Source: an uncultured Collinsella sp.
GTDB taxonomy: Bacteria; Actinomycetota; Coriobacteriia; Coriobacteriales; Coriobacteriaceae
DNA: 64,000 nt
Direction of reading: 5' to 3'
NCBI GenBank assembly: GCA_900541685.1
Contig: UQKM01000009.1
Coordinates: 13,605-77,604, forward strand
Within the stretch, counting starts at the first letter, position 1, and each line of letters starts with the position of its first letter. A program made the translations under genes and the position numbers. Positions 7,649 to 18,490 of the stretch are shown here, piece after piece. The notes below the pieces were generated by a model. It ran no database searches. It was not told where the DNA came from and saw nothing but the letters and a program-made list of their open reading frames with translations.

Positions 7649-8665
7649 CTACAGCGAGTCTCTCTGAACGAGCTGCATGTGCATGACGGTGGTGGTGGGC
7701 TCGGCACCCTTGATCATGTCGAGCGCAATGTTGGCGGCCATGTGGCCTTCTTCGCGCAGGGGCTGGCGGACGGTCGTGAGTGCGGGGACGCAGCGCGTCG
7801 CAATCTCGTGATCGTCGAAGCCGACGACAGAAACTTCCGCCGGAACAGATAGGCCTGCCTCGTTGAGTGCGGTGATGACGCCAGCCGCGATACGGTCCGA
7901 TCCGCAGAGCACGCCATCGAAAGCAATCTTGCGCGCGAGGATCTGGCGCATGGCCTGATAGCCGTCTCCGCTGTTCCAGCCGGTATAGATAACGTTTGCG
8001 TCTGGGAGGTCTTCGCCCAAGACGGCGCGGTAGCCGCGCAGGCGGTCGACAACAGCGGGGTTGTCTTGCGGTCCCAACACGGCGACGATATCTTTGCGCC
8101 CGCGCTCCTTCATGGCGTGTGCCGCAAAGCGTCCGCCCTCTTCGTCGTCAGAGTAGACCGTCGAGAACACATCGCGATAGGGGTGGCCCTCGAGCTGGCC
8201 GCACAACACGGTGGGTACGCCCAGCTCGCGCAGCACCTCGAGCAGCTCGCTGCCCTTGTAGGGGGAGACGTCGATCACGGCGTCGAACGAGCGGCGCTCA
8301 AAGTGCTCGCGTGCGCGGTTGCGCTCATGCGTAGAAGACGCCTGCAAGATAACGGGCAGATAGGACGACTCCGACAGTTCCTCGGTAATACCGCTCAAAA
8401 ACTCGCTATAGGTGGGGTCGCTGAAGAGTTCACTCAGGGGCTCGGTCACGAGCACGGCGATGATTTCCGTGCGCCCGACAGCGAGCGCTCGGCCACGGGC
8501 ATTGGGGACAAAATTGACTTTCTTGGCCGCCGCACGGACGCGCTTTTTGGTTTCCTCGCTAATGCGGGGCGAATCGTTGAGGGCGCGCGATGCCGTGGAG
8601 CGCGACACGCCGGCAGCTGCGGCAACCTCGGCAAGCGTAGGTGCGGTGCGAACTGGTTGGGTCAT
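7649..8665 (-). CDS. LacI-family transcriptional regulator of the ebg genes
   Basis: A 338-residue LacI/GalR regulator. The N-terminal helix-turn-helix (PTLAEVAAAAGVSRSTASRALN) and hinge are followed by a periplasmic-binding-protein-like sugar-sensing domain, ending in GFDDHEIATRCVPALTTVRQP and a short dimer tail. The start at 8665 has an AGGAGA site. It is transcribed away from ebgA across a 376-base gap holding three identical CAACCGGTTG palindromes, a typical LacI-family operator type, so it most likely represses ebgA-ebgC and responds to a galactoside. The inducer is inference. Confidence 0.92.
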   Translation of the reverse strand: MTQPVRTAPTLAEVAAAAGVSRSTASRALNDSPRISEETKKRVRAAAKKVNFVPNARGRALAVGRTEIIAVLVTEPLSELFSDPTYSEFLSGITEELSESSYLPVILQASSTHERNRAREHFERRSFDAVIDVSPYKGSELLEVLRELGVPTVLCGQLEGHPYRDVFSTVYSDDEEGGRFAAHAMKERGRKDIVAVLGPQDNPAVVDRLRGYRAVLGEDLPDANVIYTGWNSGDGYQAMRQILARKIAFDGVLCGSDRIAAGVITALNEAGLSVPAEVSVVGFDDHEIATRCVPALTTVRQPLREEGHMAANIALDMIKGAEPTTTVMHMQLVQRDSL

Positions 8666-8907
8666 GGCGTCTCCTGGAGAATGCGGTCGATGTTGTCGCT
8701 GATACGGGCTGGTGCGGATACAGCTTACTATAGTGCGCCTGAACAGCGTTCATGATATCCGGTGACCGGTGTCGTTTTGCAACCAAGCCGCAATCGAATA
8801 CGTCTCGTATGGGCGAGATATCAGCGGGCGTGGCGGTTGCCTACGAGCTTAAGAACGATGTCTTGCGCTGAGTTTCGATACTCAGGGTGACATAAGTGTC
8901 GCGGTTG

Positions 8908-9008
8908 TACAACCGGTTGCACCGTTAACCCGACCAAATCGACCGTTCAGCGGACAACCGGTTGCACAGTTTTTTGCATCGCCCGTAAGATAAGGACAAC
9001 CGGTTGCA
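8908..9008 (+). promoter_or_regulatory. ebgA promoter with three LacI-type operators
   Basis: The palindromic core CAACCGGTTG occurs at 8910-8919, 8955-8964 and 8997-9006, each as ACAACCGGTTGCAC, spaced 45 and 42 bases (about four helical turns). A promoter with -35 TTGCAC (8962-8967) and -10 TAAGAT (8986-8991), 18 bases apart, overlaps the second operator; the third covers the expected start of transcription. The rest of 8666-8907 holds the regulator leader and one small hairpin (CTGAGT/ACTCAG) but no gene. Confidence 0.88.
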
Positions 9009-9041
9009 CAAGAATCACTACGATGACGAAGGAGCATCACC

Positions 9042-12050
<3,009 letters not shown>

Positions 12051-12053
12051 GCC

Positions 12054-12509
12054 ATGCATGTCTTTAACTCGCGCGCCGATTTCGACGCTCAGATGAAGTC
12101 CGTCAAGAAGTGGATGCGCACCGGCCAGGCGCTCGATGGTGTTGCCGACCTACAGCACGACGTGGCTTACTCCATCGGCGACTCGTTGGTTTACTGGTGG
12201 GTCTATGCCCGCGAGGCCGCAACCGCCGACCTGGTCGGTCACCGTCGCTACCATGCCGTGCTCGCTCCGCTCGACGGCGACCTGACCGTCGAGGTTGCCC
12301 CCAAGGCAGGCCTCACCTGCACCCGCGCTTACAGCGATATCGATGATCGCGAGCGCTTTGAGGGGGCGGGGGAGACCGTGACGATTCCCGCCGGCGGCGT
12401 TGCCGTCGTCGAAATTGACGAGGCCTACCGTGTCGTGGCCGATGCCGCGGATCCCCGCGTCGTGGTACTGCACGTGACGGTTGAAGGTTATTCCTTCCCC
12501 AACAAGTAG
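12054..12509 (+). CDS. ebgC: Beta-galactosidase beta subunit, EbgC/YhcH family
   Basis: A 151-residue cupin-like protein of the YhcH/YjgK/YiaL (DUF386) family, similar in length to E. coli EbgC, the small subunit needed for full Ebg beta-galactosidase activity. Visible family features are HRRYHAVLAPLDGDLTVEVAP, a central acidic stretch, and a late HVTVEGYSFPNK in place of the usual basic H-x-P-G end. The start lies 4 bases after the ebgA stop behind a GGAGG site in the end of ebgA, so the two are co-translated. Direct participation in the galactosidase is inferred from this pairing. Confidence 0.82.
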   Translation: MHVFNSRADFDAQMKSVKKWMRTGQALDGVADLQHDVAYSIGDSLVYWWVYAREAATADLVGHRRYHAVLAPLDGDLTVEVAPKAGLTCTRAYSDIDDRERFEGAGETVTIPAGGVAVVEIDEAYRVVADAADPRVVVLHVTVEGYSFPNK

Positions 12510-12542
12510 TATTCGTCCGTTTGGACGTTTGCTTCGCGCCGT

Positions 12543-12630
12543 TAAGGGGGATGGCTTTGTTGACTCCCTTTTCCCCATTCCCCTTAGCAGGTGCGCCGTC
12601 CGTGTTTGCACTTGCAGGTCGGACGGTTTT
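12543..12630 (+). terminator. Hairpins between ebgC and the permease
   Basis: One imperfect 12-bp stem (12543-12554 with 12575-12586) and a 7-bp stem CCGTCCG/CGGACGG (12596-12602 and 12620-12626) followed by TTTT. The second can act as a weak terminator or attenuator before the permease gene. Confidence 0.45.
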
Positions 12631-12662
12631 AGATGACATTTAATAGATGATTGGGAGGGCTT

Positions 12663-14126
12663 ATGAGCTCTGAAAAACGAGGAACGATCGGTTCGTTCGC
12701 TCTGCTGGGCATGACGGTCGCCGCCGTGTTCGGTATCAAGAACATCATCAACAACAACGCGGCCATCGGCTTGGCAGCTGCGCCGTCGTTCTTCTTCGCC
12801 ACGCTTTTGTACTTTGTCCCCTATACCCTGGTTACCGCCGAGTTCGTCGGCCTTAACAAAGACTCCGAGTCGGGCGTGTACGCCTGGGTTAAGACCTCGA
12901 TGGGCGGCCGCTGGGCATTCCTGACGGCGTTTAGCTACTGGTTCGTCAACCTGTTCTACTTTGCGTCCGTACTGCCCAATGTCATCATCTACGCGAGCTA
13001 CGTATTCTTTGGCGCCAACGCCGAGCTCTCGCAGCTGTGGATCACCATTATCGAAATCGTCGTCTTTGCTATCGCCACGTGGGTCTCGACCAGGGGCGCT
13101 AAGTGGATCGGCTCCATTTCCTCCTTCGGCTCGACCGCGGCTCTCGGCCTGACTGCCGTGTTCATCTTGCTGTCCCTGGCTGCTGCCCTTGGCGGCGTCG
13201 AGTTCGCTACGGCTCCTACGCCCGCTAACATGGCTCCCGACATGAGCAACTTCGCAACTACGTGGGGCTTCTTCGGTACGCTTGCCTGGATCATCCAGGG
13301 CGTTGGCGGCGCCGAGTCTGTCGGCGTGTTCCTTAACGACCTTAAGGGCGGCGTCAAGGCCTTCGTGCGCACCGTCGTTATCGCCGGCCTGACCATCGGC
13401 CTTCTGTATGCAGGCGCTTCGCTGCTGGTTAACCTGTTCATCCCCGAGGGCGGCGTTGCCATCTCCACCGGCATCTTCGACGTGTTCGGCGCTGTCTTTG
13501 CCCACTTTGGCATTCCCATGGAAGTGTCTACGCGCGCCATCGGCTTGATCCTTCTCGCCGCTACGCTGGGCTCCCTCATGATGTGGACCTCAGCTCCCAT
13601 CAAGGTTTTCTTCACCGAGATCCCCAAGGGCGTCTTTGGTAGCAAGATCGTCGAGCTCAACGAGCACGGCATTCCTGCCCGCGCTGCCTGGCTGCAGTTC
13701 GCCATCGTCGTCCCCATCCTGATCATCCCGGCCCTGGGCTCTGGTAACCTCGACGACCTGCTCATGATCGTCACCAACATGACGGCTGCCACCGCTCTGC
13801 TCCCGCCGCTGCTGATCCTGCTTGCCTACTTTATGCTGCGCAAGAACTTCGATGCTGCTCCCCGTGGCTTCCGCATGGGCTCGCGCAGCTTTGGCCTGGT
13901 CGTTGCCGCATTCCTGCTTGTGGTCTTCTGCTTCGTGCTTATCTGCGGCACCATTCCGCTCGATCAGCCGCTGTGGCTGACGCTGGTCTACAACGTTGGC
14001 GGCGTGGTTGTCTTCCTGGGCCTTGCCGTGATGTGGTACAACCGCTACATCAACCGCCTGCGTGAGACCGATCCCGAGGCCGCCGAGAACGAGCTTCGCC
14101 CCTCCGTCCTCGACATGATGGAGTAG
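12663..14126 (+). CDS. APC-superfamily amino acid/amine permease
   Basis: A 487-residue integral membrane carrier with about 12 hydrophobic segments and the APC N-terminal pattern (GMTVAAVFGIKNIINNN, then ESGVYAWVKTSMGGRWAF). It resembles the glutamate:GABA antiporter/amino acid exchanger branch, but the substrate is not identifiable from sequence. The ATG at 12663 is chosen because a GGGAGG site lies directly upstream; a TTG 12 bases earlier would remove that site. It follows ebgC by 153 bases with a possible weak terminator between, so linkage to the ebg operon is uncertain. An amino acid carrier next to a galactosidase is not an obvious functional pair. Confidence 0.85.
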   Translation: MSSEKRGTIGSFALLGMTVAAVFGIKNIINNNAAIGLAAAPSFFFATLLYFVPYTLVTAEFVGLNKDSESGVYAWVKTSMGGRWAFLTAFSYWFVNLFYFASVLPNVIIYASYVFFGANAELSQLWITIIEIVVFAIATWVSTRGAKWIGSISSFGSTAALGLTAVFILLSLAAALGGVEFATAPTPANMAPDMSNFATTWGFFGTLAWIIQGVGGAESVGVFLNDLKGGVKAFVRTVVIAGLTIGLLYAGASLLVNLFIPEGGVAISTGIFDVFGAVFAHFGIPMEVSTRAIGLILLAATLGSLMMWTSAPIKVFFTEIPKGVFGSKIVELNEHGIPARAAWLQFAIVVPILIIPALGSGNLDDLLMIVTNMTAATALLPPLLILLAYFMLRKNFDAAPRGFRMGSRSFGLVVAAFLLVVFCFVLICGTIPLDQPLWLTLVYNVGGVVVFLGLAVMWYNRYINRLRETDPEAAENELRPSVLDMME

Positions 14127-14173
14127 CGGCTAGGATTAATCTACGGCTGTGGAATAAATCGATTCCCTTTCCT

Positions 14174-14205
14174 AAGGAGGGGCCTTACGAGGCCCCTCCT
14201 TTTGT
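14174..14205 (+). terminator. Terminator after the APC permease
   Basis: An 11-bp perfect stem AAGGAGGGGCC/GGCCCCTCCTT (14174-14184 and 14191-14201) followed by a short T-rich tail. Confidence 0.88.
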
Positions 14206-14230
14206 GCTTTGGGGCATGGTTTTGGACCCC

Positions 14231-14450
14231 GTGGTCAAAAAATGCCAAATATGAGTACTGTTGCAAAAGAGGTGTCATATTTTTCGGCCTGCTCTGAGCG
14301 AAAATGGGCTCAAAATCAATTTATCTAACCCCCTTTAAAGGGCGTTTGACGGCTTTCAACCTCTTCGAATCGCTCAAATTAGGCAATTTGCTCTCGATTT
14401 TGCTGCTACTAAATTGGTGACAGTACTCATATTTGCCACTTTTTGCCGAC
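14231..14450. repeat. 220-base element with terminal inverted repeats (MITE-like)
   Basis: The ends 14231-14261 and 14420-14450 are inverted copies: the inner 16 bases CAAATATGAGTACTGT match perfectly and the outer 15 match at about 12 positions. The inside is AT-rich, has no convincing reading frame, and holds a second weak pairing (AAGAGGT with ACCTCTT). It fills most of the 421-base gap between the permease and the HPr gene and is clearly richer in A/T than its surroundings. A non-autonomous mobile element or a large structured RNA both fit. Confidence 0.6.
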
Positions 14451-14547
14451 GAGGTGTTCAGAGGAGCTCTCGACAAGCATCTAACGCTACAATAGCTACC
14501 ACGTGGCTGGGTTTGCCGGCCGAATGTGCGATGTCGTGGGAGGGGAC

Positions 14548-14796
14548 ATGGTCGAGTTTACAAAGACGATTAAAGATCCGTTGGGATTACATGCCCGCCC
14601 GGTTGCGCTGCTCTATGACATCATTGCCAAGCATCGTAGCGACGTGTCAGTCAGTATCGGCGATCGCCACACGGATGGCCGCGACGTTATAGGGCTCATG
14701 GCACTCTGCGGCGAATGTGGCGAAGACGTCGTGTTCCGCGTTTCGGGCGTGGATGAGGCCTCCTGCGTCACGTCGATCAGAAACCTCTCGCTTTAA
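14548..14796 (+). CDS. HPr-like phosphocarrier protein with Asp at position 46
   Basis: An 82-residue HPr-family protein. HPr passes phosphate from PEP-dependent Enzyme I to sugar PTS components. The phosphorylatable His15 is present in DPLGLHARPVALL. Ungapped alignment with B. subtilis HPr from the His15 motif puts Asp46 (in GRDVIGLMALCG) at the place of regulatory Ser46 (KSIMGVMSLG). The C-terminal helix is a little short. The ATG at 14548 follows GGAGGGG; an upstream in-frame start at 14503 lacks a site. No PTS enzyme is adjacent, so it may be a regulatory or dedicated paralogue rather than the main HPr. Confidence 0.87.
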   Translation: MVEFTKTIKDPLGLHARPVALLYDIIAKHRSDVSVSIGDRHTDGRDVIGLMALCGECGEDVVFRVSGVDEASCVTSIRNLSL

Positions 14797-14802
14797 CCTC
14801 AA

Positions 14803-14890
14803 CAATGTGACAAAGGGGCAGTCCCCTCTGTTGCATAAATTGGTATCAATAGGCACTGCAAAGAGACGGTCTTTGCGGTGCCTTTGTTTC
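14803..14890 (+). terminator. Short hairpin repeat and terminator after the HPr gene
   Basis: At 14803-14834 a small repeat (CAATGTGACAAAGGGGCAGT) recurs inverted at 61344-61375. At 14852-14863/14871-14882 a 12-bp stem (one G-T pair) is followed by TTTG-TTT and is the likely HPr terminator. Confidence 0.75.
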
Positions 14891-14932
14891 GTATAGGAAA
14901 CTTTTCCGAAATCTGAATGGGGACCCTTTCCA

Positions 14933-14986
14933 AAAAGTTAACCACATGCTAGTTTACTAAAGCGAACATAGACGTGGTTAACTTTT
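14933..14986. promoter_or_regulatory. 13-base inverted repeat in the feoA promoter region
   Basis: AAAAGTTAACCAC (14933-14945) and GTGGTTAACTTTT (14974-14986) are perfect inverted copies 28 bases apart, ending 42 bases before the first feoA. Lack of a T-run and the position suggest an operator, possibly for an iron-sensing repressor; the regulator is not identified. Confidence 0.5.
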
Positions 14987-15028
14987 ATCGCGTCGATGTT
15001 GAGGACGAACTGACGTTAGGAGCCACTC

Positions 15029-15271
15029 ATGTCTTGCGGACCGCAGATGCCGGCAATGCCGCTTTCGATGGTAAGAGCGGGCGAAACCGTGCGCGTGTCT
15101 CGTGTAAAGGGCAATGAGGATATGAAGCACCACCTCAAGGACCTCGGCTTTGTCGAGGGCAGTGAGATCCACGTGGTGAGCTCGAGTGGCGCCAATATCA
15201 TCGTCACCGTGCTGGGCGCACGCTTTGGCATCGATTCCAAGGTTGCCATGCACATCATGACCGTCGGTTAG
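15029..15271 (+). CDS. feoA: FeoA family protein (first copy)
   Basis: An 80-residue SH3-like FeoA protein, a small cytosolic partner of the ferrous iron permease FeoB. The core RAGETVRVSRVKG, HHLKDLGFVEGSEIHVVS and VTVLGARFGIDSKVAMHIMT is typical. It starts with MSCGPQMP, giving an extra Cys near the N-terminus. TAGGAGCC precedes the ATG. It leads a feoA-feoA-feoB operon, with the second feoA 40 bases downstream. Confidence 0.92.
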   Translation: MSCGPQMPAMPLSMVRAGETVRVSRVKGNEDMKHHLKDLGFVEGSEIHVVSSSGANIIVTVLGARFGIDSKVAMHIMTVG

Positions 15272-15311
15272 TCGACGGTATTTCTGTACGCACTGAAAGG
15301 GGGACAAGTAA

Positions 15312-15533
15312 ATGAAGACGTTGGGTGACGTTAAGGTGGGCGAGAGCTCCACCATCGTCAAGCTTCACGGTGAGGGTGCGCTTCGCCGCCACCTTATGGA
15401 CCTGGGCCTCATCAAGGGCACTTCGTTCAAGGTCGTTAAGGTTGCACCGCTCGGAGATCCGGTCGAGATCAACGTGCGCGGCTACGAGCTTTCCATCCGC
15501 AAGGAGGAGGCCGCTGTCGTCGAGGTCCAGTAA
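15312..15533 (+). CDS. feoA: FeoA family protein (second copy)
   Basis: A 73-residue FeoA paralogue (KTLGDVKVGESSTIVKLHG, RRHLMDLGLIKGTSFKVVK, VEINVRGYELSIRKEEAA). It differs clearly from the first copy, so the pair is an old duplication, and two FeoA proteins ahead of one FeoB is common in Firmicutes and Coriobacteria. A GAAAGGGGG site lies 11 bases upstream of the ATG. The stop is 124 bases before feoB, a gap that carries an iron-box-like palindrome. Confidence 0.93.
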   Translation: MKTLGDVKVGESSTIVKLHGEGALRRHLMDLGLIKGTSFKVVKVAPLGDPVEINVRGYELSIRKEEAAVVEVQ

Positions 15534-15552
15534 GGGCTCGCGGCGTATATTT

Positions 15553-15588
15553 CTGCAGGTAAAGTTAGGTATTTCTAACTTAATGCAG
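15553..15588 (+). promoter_or_regulatory. DtxR/IdeR-like palindrome in hairpin upstream of feoB
   Basis: TTAGGTATTTCTAACTTAA (15565-15583) matches the DtxR/IdeR iron-box consensus TTAGGTTAGSCTAACCTAA at about 14 of 19 positions. It is also the top of a hairpin: CTGCA/TGCAG outside and AAGTTAG/CTAACTT inside. Either a repressor operator or an RNA hairpin that sets feoB levels would fit. Confidence 0.5.
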
Positions 15589-15656
15589 CAACTTTAAAGC
15601 ACATTATCCAGCCTGCGCGGAGAAAGCAGCGCAGGCACACAAGGAAGAAGGATTGA

Positions 15657-17984
15657 ATGGCGGATTCTCAGATCCATGTCGCGCTGGCGGGTAACCCCAA
15701 CTGCGGCAAGACCACGCTTTTCAACCTGATCACCGGCGCCAACGGCTACGTTGGCAACTGGCCCGGCGTCACGGTTGAGAAAAAGGAAGCCAAGCTTCTA
15801 AGCGACAAGAACGTTACCATTACGGACCTCCCTGGCATCTACTCGCTTTCCCCCTACAGCCCCGAGGAGCAATGCTCGCGCGATTACCTCATGAGCGGCG
15901 AGCCCGATGTTGTCGTCCAGGTGGTCGATGCCACCAACCTCGAGCGTAACCTGTACCTGGCGCTTCAGGTTATCGAGACCGGCCTGCCCGTGGTCGTCGC
16001 CCTCAACATGGCCGACTTGGTCGAGAAGAACGGTGACAAGATCGACACGGACAAGCTCTCCAAGAAGCTCGGCTGCCCGGTCATGATGATCTCGGCTCTT
16101 AAGAACAAGGGCATCAAGGAGCTGTTCGAGCAGGTCAAGAAGTCCGCTGCTTCCAAGGGCCAGGTGCCGGAGCACAAGTTCGATTCCTCCATCGAGGACG
16201 TTCTGGACCACATCGAGAACAACCTTCCGGCGAGCGTTCCCGCCAACAAGCGCCGCTACTACGCTGTCAAGCTGTTTGAGCGCGACGCGGACGCCTGCAA
16301 GCTCATCAACCTCAGTAAGGAGAAGGCTGCTCGCGTAGAGCAGCTGGTCGCCCAGTGCGAGCAGGATTGCGATGACGACGCCGAGTCCATCATCACCGGT
16401 GAGCGCTACGGCGTGATCGCGCACATCATCGACGAGTGCCTCACCAAGGCCCCGGCCAAGATGAGCACCTCCGAGAAGATCGACCGCGTGGTTACCAACC
16501 GTATTCTGGGCCTGCCGATCTTTGTCGTCATCATGTTCTGCGTGTACTACATCGCCGTTTCCACCCTGGGCGGCACGGTGACCGACTTTACCAACGACCA
16601 GCTCTTCGGCACCGACGGCTGGTATGTGCTCGGCCAGGGTCGCGACGCCTACGATGAGGCTGTCGAGGCCGCGGGCGATGCTGCCGACTCGGTCGACCCA
16701 GCACAGTACGGCCCCTATGTCCCGGGTATCACCACCGTGGTGCACGACGCCCTTGTGGCAGGTGGCACCGAGGACGGTGGCCTGGTCGATTCGCTGGTCT
16801 GCGACGGTATCGTCGGCGGACTGGGTGCCATCTTCGGCTTCGTCCCGCAGATGTTCCTGCTCTTTGTGATGCTGTCCTTCCTGGAGGACTGCGGCTATAT
16901 GGCCCGCGTCGCCTTCATCATGGACCGTGTGTTCCGCCGCTTTGGCCTGTCCGGTAAGTCCTTTATCCCCATGCTCGTGTCCTCGGGCTGCGGCGTCCCC
17001 GGCGTCATGGCCACCAAGACCATCGAGAACGAGAAGGACCGCCGCATGACGGTCATGACCACCACGTTTATTCCCTGTGGCGCCAAGCTGCCGATCATCG
17101 CCCTGCTCATGGGTTCCATCATCGGCGATTCTTCTACCACCGCCGCGTGGATCAGCCCGCTCTTCTACTTCCTGGGCGTCTTTGCCGTCATCGCTTCGGG
17201 CCTCATGCTCAAGAAGACCAAGCTCTTTGCGGGTCGCCCGACGCCGTTCGTTATGGAGCTTCCCGCCTACCACTTCCCGGCGATCCGCTCTTGGGCGCTG
17301 CACGTGTGGGAGCGCTGCTGGGCCTTTATCAAGAAGGCCGGCACGGTCATCTTCGCGTCCACCGTCGTGGTTTGGTTCCTCTCCAACTTTGGTAGCTATA
17401 ACGGTTCCTTTGGCTTCCTGCCTGCGATGGACGGCATCCCCGAGGAGTTCATGGACTACTCCGTGCTCGCCATGCTGGGCAACCTGGTCGCTTGGATCTT
17501 CGCCCCGCTCGGCTTTAGCACCTGGCAGGCAACTGCGCTGACCGTCTCGGGCCTTGTCGCTAAGGAGAACGTCGTCGCCACCGCCGGTTCGCTGCTGTCC
17601 GTCGCCGATGCCGCCGAGACCGACCCGAGCCTGTGGACCGCGTTTGCCGGCATGTTCCCGACTATGGGCGCTTGCGTTGCCTTTGGCGCGTTCAACCTGC
17701 TGTGCGCCCCGTGCTTTGCCGCTATGGGTACCATCCGCAACCAGATGGACTCCGGCAAGTGGACCGCGATCGCCATCGGTTACGAGTGCGCCTTCGCTTG
17801 GGTGATCGGCCTGTTCATCAACCAGTTCTACAACCTGCTTGTCCTTGGTCAGTTTGGTATCTGGACGGTTGTGGCCATCGCGCTGCTGGTTGCGATGCTC
17901 TTCCAGATCTTCCGTCCCATGCCCAAGCACGCTTGGACCGACGAGGACGAGACCAACGCTGCCTCCGCCGCAGTTTCCGCTTAA
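15657..17984 (+). CDS. feoB: Ferrous iron permease FeoB
   Basis: A 775-residue Fe(II) transporter of the inner membrane. The N-terminal G domain has G1 GNPNCGKTT (residues 12-20), G3 DLPGIYS and G4 NMAD, then a helical GDI-like region to about residue 265, followed by the membrane part with two Gate repeats; conserved pieces include VSSGCGVPGVMATKT and FIPCGAKLPI. A hydrophilic loop of about 60 residues (310-375, rich in Asp, Gly and Val) lies between the first two membrane segments. It is co-directional with two feoA genes and followed by a Cys-rich membrane peptide. The ATG at 15657 has a GGAAGAAGG site. Confidence 0.96.
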   Translation: MADSQIHVALAGNPNCGKTTLFNLITGANGYVGNWPGVTVEKKEAKLLSDKNVTITDLPGIYSLSPYSPEEQCSRDYLMSGEPDVVVQVVDATNLERNLYLALQVIETGLPVVVALNMADLVEKNGDKIDTDKLSKKLGCPVMMISALKNKGIKELFEQVKKSAASKGQVPEHKFDSSIEDVLDHIENNLPASVPANKRRYYAVKLFERDADACKLINLSKEKAARVEQLVAQCEQDCDDDAESIITGERYGVIAHIIDECLTKAPAKMSTSEKIDRVVTNRILGLPIFVVIMFCVYYIAVSTLGGTVTDFTNDQLFGTDGWYVLGQGRDAYDEAVEAAGDAADSVDPAQYGPYVPGITTVVHDALVAGGTEDGGLVDSLVCDGIVGGLGAIFGFVPQMFLLFVMLSFLEDCGYMARVAFIMDRVFRRFGLSGKSFIPMLVSSGCGVPGVMATKTIENEKDRRMTVMTTTFIPCGAKLPIIALLMGSIIGDSSTTAAWISPLFYFLGVFAVIASGLMLKKTKLFAGRPTPFVMELPAYHFPAIRSWALHVWERCWAFIKKAGTVIFASTVVVWFLSNFGSYNGSFGFLPAMDGIPEEFMDYSVLAMLGNLVAWIFAPLGFSTWQATALTVSGLVAKENVVATAGSLLSVADAAETDPSLWTAFAGMFPTMGACVAFGAFNLLCAPCFAAMGTIRNQMDSGKWTAIAIGYECAFAWVIGLFINQFYNLLVLGQFGIWTVVAIALLVAMLFQIFRPMPKHAWTDEDETNAASAAVSA

Positions 17985-18013
17985 GTCCGAATAAGGACGA
18001 GCCCCTTTCCACG

Positions 18014-18046
18014 AGCCCGGGTGTCCCAGCGACACTCGGGCTTTTG
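18014..18046 (+). terminator. Terminator after feoB
   Basis: A 12-bp stem with one G-T pair (18014-18025 and 18031-18042) runs into TTTTGG. Confidence 0.82.
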
Positions 18047-18101
18047 GTGCAATGGGGGATAGGTTGCTTTGCTCCAGAAGTTAAGATGTGACGTTTCCGC
18101 A

Positions 18102-18140
18102 GATAAAACCGACCAAAATAAACCTGTCCCTTTTTGGCAG
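18102..18140. repeat. Dispersed 39-base hairpin repeat, copy 1
   Basis: This stretch (AAAATAAACCTGTCCC core flanked by CCAAAA/TTTTGG arms) is nearly identical, in inverted orientation, to 40909-40947, with about 36 of 39 bases the same. It lies in the gap after feoB. Confidence 0.8.
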
Positions 18141-18187
18141 GTAAGAATGGGGTAAAGTAAGTGATGGTTAACTAGAGGAGGCTTGCT

Positions 18188-18388
18188 ATGGCACCTATCG
18201 ATATTGTTGTGTTGACTGTTATCGGCATTGCGTTTGTCGCCGTGTGCGTGCGTATCTACCGAAAGGGCACCTGCGCCGACTGCGCCCAGGGTGGCGTTTG
18301 CACGGGGCATTGCTCCAACAAAAAGACCTGCGCCGCACTTAAGGGCGTGGACAAAATCGCCGAAGACTTGGGTCGCGGTATTCATTAG
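18188..18388 (+). CDS. FeoB-associated Cys-rich membrane peptide
   Basis: A 66-residue protein with one N-terminal membrane segment (residues about 4-22) and a short tail holding six Cys (20, 29, 32, 38, 42, 48; GTCADCAQGGVC, GHCSNKKTC). Such peptides are often coded next to feoB and are named for that; a metal-handling or redox role is presumed but unproven. AGGAGG lies 7 bases upstream of the ATG. It is separated from feoB by a terminator, so it likely has its own promoter. Confidence 0.85.
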   Translation: MAPIDIVVLTVIGIAFVAVCVRIYRKGTCADCAQGGVCTGHCSNKKTCAALKGVDKIAEDLGRGIH

Positions 18389-18422
18389 CCGACCGGCGTT
18401 TGGGTATGTTTGACTGCGGATA

Positions 18423-18461
18423 CGGCAGTTGCTGATACGATATGTACGTTAGCAACTGCCG
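18423..18461. promoter_or_regulatory. 11-base inverted repeat upstream of the reductase gene
   Basis: CGGCAGTTGCT (18423-18433) and AGCAACTGCCG (18451-18461) are perfect inverted arms 17 bases apart, 30 bases before the next start codon. A binding site or leader hairpin is possible; a terminator for the Cys-rich peptide is less likely because no T-run follows. Confidence 0.5.
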
Positions 18462-18490
18462 CCGAGCGGCTCAAACGAAAGGAACCCTGT

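Noticed and set aside
8869..8886. CTGAGT/ACTCAG hairpin as a terminator or operator
   Set aside because: Six-base stem without T-run and outside the operator group; too weak to call.
12651..12662. TTG start for the APC permease
   Set aside because: It would place the GGGAGG ribosome binding site inside the gene; ATG at 12663 fits better.
15798..18035. 745-codon minus-strand frame across feoB
   Set aside because: Shadow of feoB; Gly/Asp/His-rich and without homology I can name.
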